Source: Icerya purchasi
Taxonomy: Eukaryota > Arthropoda > Insecta > Hemiptera > Monophlebidae
NCBI GenBank assembly: GCA_039619475.1
Contig: CM077116.1
Coordinates: forward strand, 274,412,758-274,476,757
Direction: 5' to 3'
DNA: 64,000 nt
Shown: positions 1 through 11,889 of the stretch, one piece after another
Position numbering within the stretch: the stretch's first letter is position 1
Layout: every line of letters begins with the position of its first letter
Notes under the pieces: model-generated
The model's input: the letters and a program-made list of their open reading frames with translations, nothing else
Database searches by the model: none
Told to the model about the DNA's origin: nothing
Translations under genes and position numbers: made by a program

Positions 1-1270
1 CTGAAGAAAAGTAGCCGGTAGCGTTTTTTCCGCGTCAGAAATAATTTATTAATTTATTCGCTACGACGAACGGCCACGATAGTGGAGACTGTGAGTAATT
101 GCGGCCAATTTATCGGTAACGGAATGCAGGTGGGGAAGGATGCGGAGAAATGGACAATTTATTATAGCGAATTGCAACATAAGCTGTTGTTAAATTGGAC
201 AGTAAAAGTAAACTCGGCGTGTACGCGAAAATATAATGTGTCGCTGGTAATTTAATTGCACTAGTCCATTTGTATTTAATTACCGGTCAGAAGCGCTATC
301 AGGACACCGGGACAATTTTCAACGCATTACAAAGAAACGGTAATTACGGAAAACGCTTGAATATTAATGTTGTTCACTTTTCGGAACGCCCTGTGATACA
401 TTAGGAAACTGTCGCCCGAACATGGCTGGAATTTCAACTTTATTCGCGCCTGACGTCAACGCATGAAATAATTTAAATATGTCGCCAGTCGAATTATTAG
501 GACCTTTTTGCATAAACCGGAAAATGTGCGTCCACGGTGCTGGTTGTGATGAATGCGATTCAAGAACGTGTAGTGGAAATATTAATATTAACCTTCCGCC
601 GCCTCTCGCGACCGCGCATTATACATTATGCAACATTATATACGTAGTTAATGTTTCATTTGCCAGCTTACGTGGGCAGGCCATTATTATAGAAATAAGA
701 GCGCTCATTAGCAGTTAAGTGGCAGACACTAATCTGAAGCATTGTGTTATATCGTCAAGATGAGCTGGCTTGCCTTACAGCCTGAATAAAGTCGACCAGA
801 CTAATCGCGGCGCCGCCTCTTACAATTTAATGATGATATAATGACGATATCAGATTTCCGCTAGCGTTTTTCGTGTTGACTCAGGCTCGGCATAGTGCAG
901 TTGTCGACCGGGTTAATTACGATCGAGCAAAAGCGCGGGAGTCTCACATGGAATCGCCGATGAGAATTCTTCATTGTCCCAACAACAGGTACCGAGTCCA
1001 GAGATCGGCAAGCGAGTTTGAGGAATTTTCCGTTGTGCGGAAGCACATCGAAAATTATCGACAATTCCCGTAATCTTCAGTTTTTAGCGATACTCATCGT
1101 AGACTTCCGGCGGGGCGGACGCCGTAGCTATTTTAAATAGAAGCGTCTCGGATCAATTGGCCAAACTGGTAAAATCCTGAAACGATACCGACCAACAACT
1201 GAAGAATAGCCGACCATCAAGGTGATACATTCGACAAATCTTATAATAGTTTCGACGTCGATATGTTTCT
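1..1270. other. Non-coding stretch, no gene recognised
   Basis: Moderately GC-rich, apparently single-copy DNA. A palindromic CRE octamer TGACGTCA lies at 451-458 and several TAATTA-like motifs occur. Short open frames (for example 479-718 and the opposed pair around 861-1073) have no recognisable domain and no neighbouring splice logic, so I do not call them genes. It could be intergenic or intronic DNA. Confidence 0.5.
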
Positions 1271-1478
1271 CGACTCTTATGCTAGGCAACGTGCTAAACT
1301 GATGTTTATTTTATCTCAAGCCGGTAACAACAACTCTTTGAAAAAAGTAGCGAACCTCAAAAGATGACAGTTGTGGAATTTTTCATTAGGCTCTGTCAAA
1401 AAACACGAACTATTATTATTCACTTTCACAGAAAAATAGTTTAAATTATTAATCGCACCGTCGCAGCTATTTTATTTA

Positions 1479-1838
1479 TAGCCGTCGCGATAGTCTAGTC
1501 GCTTGAGCGTTTCGCTTCCGTTACAGAGATGTCTTCGATCGCGGACAACGACAATAATTATTGCGAAAAGAATCGAATTAAATACTCGCTAATAGATTCA
1601 TTCGGAAGGCAATGGCAAGCATGCATACCATCATAATTGTGCGCGCTAATTATTTCACAGCAGAACTGAAATAGGACTGCATTTGTATATCGATAAATCA
1701 AGCGACCACAATTATAATTCCGAATGGAGTTTTTTACGTGCATACACATCCGTACTGCATGTAAACAATTGCCACAAACACTATACCTATGTGTACAGCT
1801 GAAATGTACGAATGCTCGGGAATTAAGCGTGACACTAT
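1479..1838. repeat. Inserted repeat unit shared with 10205-10530
   Basis: It shares GCTTCCGTTACAGA and AATACTCGCTAATAGATTCA, then ATCGATAAATCA and a GCTGAAAT/GCTGGAAT block in the same order as the 10.2-kb copy. It interrupts a repeat that is uninterrupted at 7.4-7.9 kb, so it is probably a separate insertion. No open frame with recognisable homology was seen. Confidence 0.6.
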
Positions 1839-1846
1839 AAAGAAGA

Positions 1847-1938
1847 ATAACTCCCGCCATCATGAAGCTTTGTCTTCGAAACGCGGTGTTTCATAAAAAA
1901 TTAAATAATTGTTTTAAATTAATTACTGTACAATAAAC
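1847..1938. repeat. Single arm of the foldback family
   Basis: It matches the right arm of the foldback at 16.05-16.28 kb: ATCATGAAGCTTTG, TTCGAAACGCG, then AATTAAATAATTGTTTTAAAT and ACTGTACAATAAAC in the same order. The other arm is missing or decayed here. Confidence 0.65.
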
Positions 1939-2093
1939 TATAAAGCAGAACAAGAATCGAATGTACACGTTAACTGCTTTTATAAGGGAACACTCGTAAA
2001 TTTAATTTATCGATGATAAATAAAACAGTAAGAAATATAAATCGAGCAAATTAAATATAATAAAACAAGATCGATTAAACGTTTACATTTACC

Positions 2094-2179
<86 letters not shown>
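2094..2179. repeat. (AAT)n microsatellite, about 28 units
   Basis: An uninterrupted trinucleotide array. It creates a spurious poly-leucine reading frame on the minus strand (2007-2234), which should not be taken as a gene. Confidence 0.97.
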
Positions 2180-2530
2180 TATTCGAAACATTTCGATCAT
2201 CGTGATATGTACGAGTGCTTAAAAATGTCTGCACATCGTTATCGCTGTTTCCGAAATTTTTTTAAACTCAAAAAGTTTCTTACTAAAATTGAATATTTGC
2301 TATGTTAATTATTTAACAAAGAGCGCTGAAAAATAAATACTATTTAATATTTTTATTTTTTCGAAAACATTTTAATGCGGTCGTAAGGAATTTTTGGAGT
2401 ATAAATATCGACAAAAATGTTACTGGGCGATAAATATGATATAGTATTATAAGATTACTTCGAGTTTTTTCTATTTGTTTTAATTAATAGTGGTCTGTAA
2501 GCGAGTTATCTGCTCTACCGGTCGGGAATA

Positions 2531-3756
2531 TAATGGTCAAGTTTGTGTACATAGCCGGAGCGTGATAAACGGAACGTTGGAAATCACTGGAGAGGCCGTG
2601 GTCGGTGGTGAGTTGGTCTATCGCAAAGAAGTACCTGACTTTCTTTTTTCGGTTTTTTTGGAATCTAGTTGCCAGTTGGCCAATTCCCGATTTCCGCTAT
2701 CGTTTTCTTTTTTCGCAAGGACTTCTTCTGACTTTTTCTTTGTTTTTCAAATTGAAATTAATCGTGTCGTAGAATCTGCACCTCAAGGTTCTTTTTTTAC
2801 GTTTTAGAAACTTGCAGATAGTCTGAATAAAAAATGGATTCTTTACTCTTTTTTCTTAATCGAAATCCGAGTACCATTTCTGTAAGAAGCATATAAATTG
2901 CAGTAACCTTTAATTTTTTTTTATTCCTACTCTGAATGGAACAATTAAGTTTCTGATCTAAGTAGTGATGTTCGCTTAAACCAAAAACTCGGATTCCGCT
3001 AATGCGCTAGTTTATTGTTCGTAATAACGTAAAGTAAAACGAACCCCATCATACCCCTGACTACGGCGGACCGAAATAAACTTAAAAAGAAACTATTGAT
3101 ATCTCGTAACAATTGTCGAAAAAAAAAATAAAAATAAATAAATAAAGACGTTTAAACTCGTTTAGTAATTCTACAGCGTTCAAATTATTTCAACATTAAG
3201 CCGAAGTATAATTATTTACTTCAGCCGGTTATTGTAGCGTACTTAGGCAGTGGTGTTTCGATTTAAAACAGGGTTCTTCCCGCTGCTGTACCACTTTCAG
3301 AAATTTCACTTGCACCGGGGGTTAATGTCCGTAGTTCACGCCCCCTCCTCAGAAAAAGAAAAAGTTAGTTACTTTTCATTTCGCGTCTTCTCTGAATATA
3401 ACATCACTAGTGATTTCTTCTCCGTTCTTTTTTACCGAATCTCAAAAGATAATAAAATAACAAAAATGAAGCTATTTCAAAGAATTCCAACGAAGTTATT
3501 TGTGACCATAAAGTAAAAAAGCAAAATGCAACTAATAACAAGCGTCCAAAATATGATTCAGCGCTATCGTCAGAAATTTAAAATCTGTTTAGGTAAATTT
3601 TAAAATTGTCGTGTCAAAATGTGATTTGGAAATATTAAAACGTCGTATTTTAATCAGTATAGTTACGAAAACAAAAAAAAAAAAAAAAAAGGGGGAAAAA
3701 ACGTTGCGTTGTACCATTGCATTTATGTGTATCCCTCTTTTTTCGATCTTTTTTTA
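2531..3756. other. AT-rich non-coding stretch
   Basis: Contains poly-A and poly-T runs (for example about 3119-3129 and 3673-3689). Short open frames at 2490-2807, 3250-3516 and 3611-3883 are low-complexity, rich in Phe or Lys, and resemble no family I know. Nothing else was seen. Confidence 0.5.
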
Positions 3757-4115
3757 TATATGCATATATGTGTGTGCGTGTGTGTATGTGTATCTTAATT
3801 ACAACGTAAGTCTTAAGCTACCCTCCAAATTAGAAAAAATTTCCCAATTTTATGTCCCAGAAAAATGTCCCAATTTTATGTAACGTTTGTTATATTTTAT
3901 AGGATTTTTGTTATTGTTATTTAAAAAATGTCACAATTTTATGTTATGAAATATGTAACGAAAAAATTGTCTTAATTTTATATAATGAAAATTAAATGTT
4001 AGAATAGGATTTTTGTGATTATGTTATTTTTGTGTATGTTGATGCCAGTAAGAATTACTACGTTGTAAATTTTGATCATTTTATACACAAGGTATAGAAG
4101 AGAAGGGAGACAGAA
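3757..4115. repeat. Dispersed repeat R2, copy 1
   Basis: Begins with a TG/TA-rich microsatellite and TTAATTACAACGTAA, followed by repeated TCCCAATTTTATGT blocks, AACGTTTGTTATATTTTATA, GATTTTTGTGATTATGTTAT and finally ACGTTGTAAATTTTGATCAT. The same blocks occur in the same order at 22345-22640. Copy 1 has an internal tandem expansion of the ATTTTATGT block. No coding capacity; class unknown. Confidence 0.75.
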
Positions 4116-5400
4116 ACGAAAGCAAAAAGGGTCAATGTCAATTAATAAAGTCGGTTGCCGTTTGTGTGGCGAGATGGTTCCTTACTATTTTTCAAGCACA
4201 TTAATTTTCGGAATACACTGTAGCCGTGTATAAAGCGCCGTCCTCACTAGTAGAGACTGTAATGTGTTTTTATTATTTTTTTATTATAATTTCTATCCGT
4301 GTTGAGAATTTTAAAATATTCATTTGTAAGTTTTTTAAAAGCTGAATTCATTATACCTGTCCTTTTTTTGTTACGTCATTTATTGCTTTTCAATAATAAG
4401 GGTATTACTAAATTAAACTTGAAGCCGACAGTTCTGTATAAATAAATACCATTAACGTACACGAGACTAATGCGATCGTTACGTTGGCCGTTATAGTTGA
4501 AAATTGGCCATAAAAGACACGATTTTAATTACGAATTCGGCGAGTTGATTGAAAATAAACTCTCTAAGTGTCCTCCGTGCGGCTGCTTTTATCATATTCG
4601 CTTCTTACATCTGTAACCACATGCCGGATCTGCATCTATTAGAGAGATGCTGCTACAGGTGCGATTTTTTCGATCTTTAATTAATACGTCATTTACTTTA
4701 CTTTGCCAAACGATAATTAATTTTAGCTAGGATTGCGCAAGTCTATACTGCAACCAGTATTTAGATTGGTTAAAAGTTGAATATTTTTTTTTTTTTTTGA
4801 ATTTCATAGCGAGCTTTCGTACAGTTACGTAATTAACGCTAGCGCGAGCCTCTTGGTCGATTTATTGCCGTTAATAAAATATGAAATCGAAAAATGCGTA
4901 TAATTTATTCAGTTATAAAAACGCAACATCCGATGTATTAATGTAAACAGATACATTAGCGAATAAACACAGTTTAGAAGATTGTAATTCGGAAAAATCT
5001 AGCGGTACACCCCGTGCATCGAACGGAACCGAATTTCCAATATATTCAATTTATTTTTGAACATGGAAAATTTCATTGTTTCGAATTTTAAAAGCGAACA
5101 ACGGCGATTGTTATTATATTTATCAACTTGGCGGTTTATACAGCACGCGCTGGTCGCCTCGCCGGCTATAATACGTTTTCTGCATTAAATATCAAAATAA
5201 TAATATTCTTTTGAAAAAAATAAAAATAAAAAAAGTTGACGAATTAACGAGAAAAGACACTTACATGATAAAAAGAGAAATGTTATAAATTGCTAAAATA
5301 ATAATATTTTTAAAAATGGTTAAAAGACACGAAGTATTATTGTTTTATCGGTTTATGTTTGCTTCAAAGCGGTGACCGAAGTATTACTATCATTATAAAA
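4116..5400. other. Non-coding stretch
   Basis: AT-rich with scattered TAATTA and TTAATAAA motifs. I see no coding frame or repeat beyond short A and T runs. Confidence 0.5.
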
Positions 5401-5562
5401 TAAGAAGAGTCAACTCTACACACTTAACTGGTAAGAAGAGTCAACTACTACACACTTAACTGGTAAGAAGAGTCAACTAAAAACTTACGATGGTAATAAA
5501 AGTCAATTAAAAAATTAACTGGTAAGAAGAGGCAACTAAAAACTTAACTGTTAAGAAGAGTC
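5401..5562. repeat. Minisatellite, 29-32 bp unit, about 5.5 copies
   Basis: The unit reads approximately TAAGAAGAGTCAACT followed by ACACACTTAACTGG in the first two copies or AAAAACTTAACTGG in the later ones. The first two units are nearly identical; later units lose the CACAC segment and gain substitutions. Unit boundaries fall at about 5401, 5431, 5463, 5493, 5522 and 5551. Confidence 0.95.
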
Positions 5563-7384
5563 TCCCCGTGTTCGCATTCGGTGAAAAAAAAAAAAATAAA
5601 AGAACTCGCCGGGAAGATTCATTTATAACGGAAAAATGTTTTAGCCAATGATGAATTTCGCATTATTAGTAAAATTCTTAAGCAATGAAACCGCCAAAAA
5701 TGGATGAATTAGAAAATAAGCATTAGAAGAAGCTTTTTCACGCTATTGCATCGTAGAACTGACGAAATTAAATCAGTTTTTACTATTAACAATTAACGTG
5801 AAATAACTCGATGTTTATGTTGGCAACATATTTTCCTCGGTCTGTTGCTGTTTTGAAACTTTTCTGCCCCTTATCAGACGCGCTTTTTTTACAGAATGGT
5901 TTTTTACACATTTACCAACAAGTAACTCTGGTTTTAATCGCTGTTTGGCTACTTTTTTTTTTCCGTTACCACCTCTTCTGCTGAATCTTAATAGATTGCA
6001 TTTCGGTTAACGATTTCCGCAAGTCTCTAATATGTAAAGATAAACTCCGAGTAATTTACGCGTTGTTCATTTTAGTCGGTAATTCGACTGGTTTTTTTTT
6101 TCTTTTTTACATTCCTTCATTATACTCTTTTTCTAGCTTCCGACTTCGTTATTTTGCCATTTATCTCATAAATATTCCGTTAATAATTTTCGCTGCAGTT
6201 TTTCAGTAATGGTTTTATTCAATGGCAGCAGTTAACAGCAGCCTGATTGGTCAAGTTCACTTCTCTAATTACCAATCTTACGACGAATCGTAGAATGCGC
6301 ATTTCCTCGCCGCTATGTTTTTCGCCTATTTTCGCTCTACACTTTTTCCCTTCACTTTTTGACGATGATATTCTACTTTTTTCTTTGTCTCGCGGCATTC
6401 TAGCGGTCTACGAATTCCTTTCTAATTCGCTACTTCTAAATCCTCCGTGATGTTTACTTTTCATCTTTGCGGTTCCGCTTTTTAGCTAATCGCTTTAAAT
6501 CGCAGGCGCGGCGCCTCTCGTGTTATTTGCTTTTGTTATCTCGAAAGGCTCCTTAATATTTAACTTTCTATCATCGTTCGTTGAAAAATTTGCTCAAATT
6601 CTTACCATCAACTAAATCGGGAAACGATCCGCACATATTTGCCGTTTCTTTACGATGCCGTTGCGTGGCTCTAAGATTCCTCTTTCTAAATTGGACAATT
6701 CTTTCCTGCATCTTTGCCTCGGTGCTCTGAAGTTTTCTCTTATTCTAGAAATCCTCGCTGAATCGGTCGTAGAATTTTGAAGATTCTACACATTTGAGTT
6801 ATCGTTTCCTTTTTGAAATAGCACTTCTTTCAAAATCGTCCTTTCTTACCGTTCCATTGCGGAAACTATAGTGGTTCTAATAAAACCTCTATTTTAGATC
6901 GCCTTAGTTGATTTTCGCTTTGCAAGCAATTTCCTGAAATAAAAAATTTTTCTTACACTTTTCACACTAACCTCTCTCACCTTCCAGACGTATTTCTCCC
7001 AGCGCGACCTACAATTAAGCAGCAATTTCGCAGCATTGTCAATTCTTTATTTCCCCATTACTGACGGTCGTCGTGGACGTAGGTGTGAGCTTTCCTTTTA
7101 CTTTTCCGGACTTTAATGTCTTTCCCATTTGACAGTCGAACTTACGGTTGGCTTAGTTATTCTAATTTCCCGATGTCTACAATCATCCGGTTATCGTCTT
7201 TGTTCTTCTCAAGCTATCTCCGCGTTCTTTGCCGTGCGGGTTCTTGATTAAGAAAATCCGACGCGCCCATGACTATTATGGAGTACATGTCTCCGCCTAA
7301 TTAGCCAACTGGTATAAGATACGTAACAAGTTGTTTTATGAAAGTGGTTAATTTCGACCCCCCCCCCCCCATTATGTTTCTCAA
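5563..7384. other. T-rich non-coding stretch
   Basis: Strongly pyrimidine-skewed on the plus strand, with many TTTTTC and CTTT runs and a 13-C tract at 7358-7370 near its end. No open frame with recognisable homology. The skew is compatible with a transcribed intron or with decayed repeats, but the sequence does not decide between them. Confidence 0.45.
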
Positions 7385-7915
7385 CTTTTTATGCAACGGT
7401 GAACTCTTGTTAATTTCCAAGCCGGTAGAAAACTTTTCAACAAGTACAGAACTAAAACGATGACAGTTGTGGAATTTTTCATTAGGCCGTGTCAAAAAAC
7501 ACGAATTATTATTATTCACTTTCCCAGAAAAATATTTTAAATTATTAACCGCATCTCGCTGCTATTTTATTTATGTAATCGAATATACACGTTAATTGTT
7601 TCTATAAGAAGAGAACATTTGTAAATATTTACTTTATCGATGAGAAATGAAACAGGAAGGAATTAACAATTACGAATTCGGCGCGTTCAGTTAAAAGTGT
7701 TTGTGCAATAATAATAAATTCGAAACGATTTCATGATATGTGGCTCGTCCTGCAGCATTCCTATAAAATTGTATAAGTGCTTAAAAATGCTTGCCGGGCC
7801 GCATTTGTGAAATTTTTTTTTTGAAAGGCAGATAGTTTTCACGCTTTATTTGTTTTAATTATACCAGCCCGTAACCGAATTATCGGTTTTTTACCGATCG
7901 AGAAAGAGTAAAAAG
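7385..7915. repeat. Dispersed repeat, uninterrupted copy B
   Basis: Aligns with 1295-1478 joined to 1952-2525 without the 470-bp middle part of copy A. Shared landmarks are AAGCCGGTA, GATGACAGTTGTGGAATTT, ATTATTATTCACTTTC, ATACACGTTAA, TTTATCGATGA, GTGCTTAAAAATG and TTATTTGTTTTAATT. It is abutted at its end by a SINE. Confidence 0.7.
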
Positions 7916-7925
7916 TAACGTACCG

Positions 7926-8185
7926 AACCCTTGACATAAGGTCTTACGGATCATCGTGATGCACAACGGACTACGCCTAATGGATCTAAAGAGAATACTG
8001 GGATCATTCTACTTGGGACTCTTACTTTCCCGGATTTTTTTGGTACGCAGTTCGATTCCAGATTAAGTATATACCTGAGAACGACTTGAACCCGGAACGA
8101 GACAAGTCTCGATAACCTGTGACACATCTCTGATTCGGTAGCCAAGTTAACCATTAGGCTACCGCGCTACCGTCATAGCCGGAAA
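7926..8185 (-). repeat. tRNA-derived SINE, copy 1
   Basis: Read on the minus strand, the 5' part starts near 8185 and carries an A-box-like TAGCCTAATGG and a B-box-like GGTTCAAGTCG, with a hairpin-like CGAGACTTGTCTCG between them, as in tRNAs with a long variable arm. The following non-tRNA body is shared with 63175-63380. The A and B boxes would form an internal RNA polymerase III promoter. It is not a functional tRNA: the stems do not pair fully. The family name is unknown to me. Confidence 0.7.
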
Positions 8186-10204
8186 ATGGGAAGAAAAAAA
8201 AAAGGCGCGGAAAAACACTGACCTGATGAAATGTATAGGCCGCGCTGTCTCTCCGGTGATAAGTTGACCTATATGTCACGAAAAGAAATTAACTGATTTT
8301 TGTCAGTTACGAATTTCTTTAATTACCTTCGAAATTTAATTAACTGCTGGACTGCCAGGAAACGAAATGGTTGAATACTCCTGCTGCTTTCTCTGGCTTC
8401 GATTTTAAACAAATTCCAGATTCTAATCTTAAAAATTCGTTCTACATTTTGGTCCAACTGTTTCTGACGAGTCCACTAGACAAAAAAAAAAAAAAAAAAA
8501 AAAAAGAAAAAAGCAACGTAACTCAAATATTACCTAAACATTAAATTTCCGGTTTCTATGTGTTTTTTTGTTTTTTTATTTACTTTTTCCGAAGCTCTGC
8601 ATACCTCGCCTGAAAAGTTACATCACCATCCGGCCGTAAATTATAATTAATGATGTTATATTTAGAAGCGCGCGAATGTTAACTCTCCTTCACTTTGATG
8701 ACACTAAAAAAATAAGTCAGTTGTGAAGAGTTTGAATATTATTTTTATGTAATATTTCGGCCGCCATTTCGAATATCTACGATCTCATCATCGCTATCAT
8801 CGGATTACCCCGTGTTTTATTTTTGTATTCTACGCAACACGTTGATCCTTCGGACTATGTCACCTCCCTATCCCCCCCCCCTCTGTGAGATAGTGTTCTT
8901 CAGATTTTTAATAACCGGTGTAAAAACTGCGTAAAATTAAAAACGGGTGAAAATGTGCAACGTTCGTGGAACATTCGCCGTTGTTGTCGATAAACTGGAA
9001 AAGCGCGCGCAATCAATCATCGATCAATTATTTCAGTGATCGGGTAAACAAATTCGGTTAAATAGCCCGTCTATCGTATTACTGCCGCATTAGTATCGGA
9101 ACGGTAAAGGGAAATTATGCAAATCTACATAGAGTAGGCTGTAGCGATAGCGTAATAATAATAATAATAATAATAATAATGTGGTAGCACATGCGTTATT
9201 TTTGTGTTATAAACTGGTTTTTGCGGAGAGCATACTATGGCGTATTGATTACTTTGTCGTCCGTGTCAGACAAAAGAGATTAGTTTAAGGGACAGAGATT
9301 TTAACAAAAGTGTAACAACAACTAGTTTGAATTGGCCTCTAATTGTTTGTGAACGAGTTGACGCGGCGTGAAATAGGCCCCATCAACCCTCAACTTCGAC
9401 AACCGCTAGAACGAAATCTACTCTCCGTTAACAACGACTAACCCATCAGAGCAGCCGCGCGTTCAAAATCTTTTCGATATCTAACATTATGAATAGGGCT
9501 CTTGATTAAACTGTGGGCCCCCAGACCGACTTTAAAAATCTATTATTCATTTTATAATTTTATTTATTCCCCACCGTCGTGGTCTTTTTTCTTCTTGGAA
9601 ACGTTTCATCGGCGCTGCGCACCTCTATTTTTAGCTCTACGTCGACTACGGTCGCAGCTAAGTTTCCTCAACCGATGCAGTTCCCACAATTTATGAACTC
9701 TCCGCCGGACTAACCTATTTTAAAGCGTTGCTTCCTTTTTCATCGCACTATGCACAGATTTAACATATCGCGTCCAGCGCCATTTCTACGAAAATAAACT
9801 CGGAAAACCGAATTCCTATTTAATTCCTTACCAGAGGAAGAATGTATCCGCGAAACAGACTTAATTATACGAAAATACGGCACATTCAACGCGGTTTTCT
9901 TATAAATCAACTTAGCCCGGTGGTCTCGTTTAATCAACTTCGCGTACCGTTCGAAAATTTGATCGAAGAATTTCCGTATTATTTTCATATGTTTAACAAA
10001 AAGACTTATAATAAGTGGAATTGTGAACGGGCTTAAATTAAAACATTTACCAGCACCCGGTGCTTTTAATAAATCTTTTTACACAGAATCGGTAAGTATG
10101 AAATGTTAAGAATTGCCATTTCAAATTTTTCAAAATTAATTTTAAAATAAAAATTTGTACAAGAATAGGACGTGTGTACACGATTTTTATATATGCGTTA
10201 CACC
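8186..10204. other. Non-coding stretch
   Basis: Contains a 23-base A run near 8483-8505, a 10-C tract at 8872-8881 and an (AAT)n tract at 9152-9180. The small overlapping open frames around 9502-10036 run on both strands over the same DNA and show no domain. Nothing else supported. Confidence 0.5.
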
Positions 10205-10530
10205 TTCTTAGGCCGTCGCTGATTCGTTACTAGAGCGCTTGGCTTCCGTTACAGATGTAACTTCGATCTCGGGCGGCAACCGAAATCACTATGAAAAATT
10301 TCGAGTTAAATACTCGCTAATAGATTCATATGGAAGGCAGAGTGGCAAGCACGCATATGCGCGCTGTTTCGTAAACAACAGACATGCGCAGAAATAATGC
10401 ACTTGAACATCGATAAATCAATTACAATATCAGTTGCAAGTGTAGTCTTGCGTGTAGATATTATAAACAACTGCCATGAGCGCTACCTGTTCTGTTCAGC
10501 TGGAATATATAAATAGGTAGTCACGACGCT
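10205..10530. repeat. Dispersed repeat, copy C
   Basis: Matches the 470-bp segment that interrupts copy A (1479-1838), with shared GCTTCCGTTACAGA, TAAATACTCGCTAATAGATT and ATCGATAAATCAA landmarks. It stands alone here, which supports its being an independent mobile or repetitive unit rather than part of the copy A/B family. Confidence 0.6.
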
Positions 10531-11889
10531 CGGAATCGAGCAACACGACTAAAGACTAAAAAGACGGCGACACTTTCATAGTACTGCTTGTTGTTTTGGG
10601 GAAAGAAATTGACGGAATAATAAAAGTTGACCCCCCCCCCTTTCCTCGTACAACTTGGGAAAGTTATTGACGCAACCGTATCCTACTATTATAATTAACA
10701 ACGAGTGTCAAAAAACCTAACTGAAAAATTTCGAATCTGCAATTTTTTTTCTGCTTCTTTTTGTTTTTTTATTTTTTTTGTTTTTTTATTTTTTTTGTTT
10801 TTTTTTTGCGCGGAAAAGAGGGTATACAAATACGTATTGAGTGATGTTATTCGACATAATTACATATATACAGTCTCCTTGTTTAATATTTAAAAAACAA
10901 TTATTATTCTACGTGCATTATGAAATTTTGATATCAGAGAAAATATGAGAAATATTATTACGATATTTTTAGTAATCTTTCTAATCTTTACGATTTTATT
11001 CGTGGTTTCTTCTTAATTTTTATTATTTCCGATAATTTGAGTAAAATTAATCATTCTCTCTATTTTATTCCACGTGGCCACTTTTGACCGCGCGTAGATT
11101 ATACAAACGGTAGGGTGAAAGGGTGCACGTGGAAATATTCGTTTCAGTGATAATTTGTACGCTTCTTGCAATATTAATTTCTTTCTACAACGGCTTTTTC
11201 GTTGAAAATAATCAAAAACGCCAGCCACAATAATTAAAAACATACGAGCGCCTAGCTCTTTTACAATATCATTTTTGTCGACGACGTGACAGTTTAGAAA
11301 CATTTTTCAACGCAGCGTCGCTTTACATAAAATATAATATATATATATATATATATAGTATACCTCCACTTAGAATTTTACGTTAAAAACGGTAATAAAA
11401 CTGAAAATAAAACCGAAACAATCGAAATTATTCTCATTAATTGTGAAACATTTTTCGGGAATTTCCTAGCTAATCACGCGCGAAGCCTATCTAGGGAAAA
11501 CTATTTGTATTCATAAACGTTCCGACCGGACTGAAAGCAGATGTACACATATTATTCTAATGATAATGTGGACGACAATTTCGGTGAGCGGAAGAGAAAA
11601 TAAAATACTCCGGCCAACCATTATGATCGCGTTCGAGTCGTAAAATGCGGACGGAATTATGGCATCTGCGGATTTTTGGAAAAAATTGAATAAACGCCAG
11701 GCAACAGGGCACAATGAAAGGGCGCTAGTAGCCTCGATAGTCGCTCTCGGACGTAATTTTGTGGAAAAGCGATCATTACGATTAAATGTACCACCCGTCG
11801 AACGATATTGTCCGGTCGTATTTGTTCAATTATTAAAAGTGTTGCGGTTTCAGCACGCTCTGCTCCTTTTATTTCACCGAAATTGTTTA
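10531..11889. other. Non-coding stretch
   Basis: Includes a 10-C tract (10631-10640), a T7-8 (G/A) low-complexity array (about 10741-10808) and an (AT)n tract (about 11336-11357). No gene recognised. Confidence 0.5.

Larger units (their letters stand above)
1271..2530. repeat. Dispersed repeat, composite copy A
   Basis: The segment around 1295-1478 (with the motif GATGACAGTTGTGGAATTT) and the segment around 1952-2525 align well with a continuous unit at 7385-7910, so together they are one repeat unit. The DNA in between (about 1479-1951) is absent from that second copy. It breaks into a part matching 10205-10530 and a part matching one arm of the foldback at 16053-16278. The copy also carries a long (AAT)n tract. 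No coding capacity was recognised, so the class (MITE, SINE or satellite-like) is unknown. Confidence 0.7.

Noticed and set aside
2007..2234. Minus-strand frame with a run of leucines
   Set aside because: Translation of the (AAT)n microsatellite; no flanking protein sequence.
5401..5562. CRISPR-like array
   Set aside because: The repeats are contiguous without unique spacers; it is a minisatellite in a eukaryotic genome.
8046..8062. Plus-strand TTCGATTCC resembling a tRNA T-loop/B box
   Set aside because: No matching A box or cloverleaf on the plus strand; it lies within the body of the minus-strand SINE.
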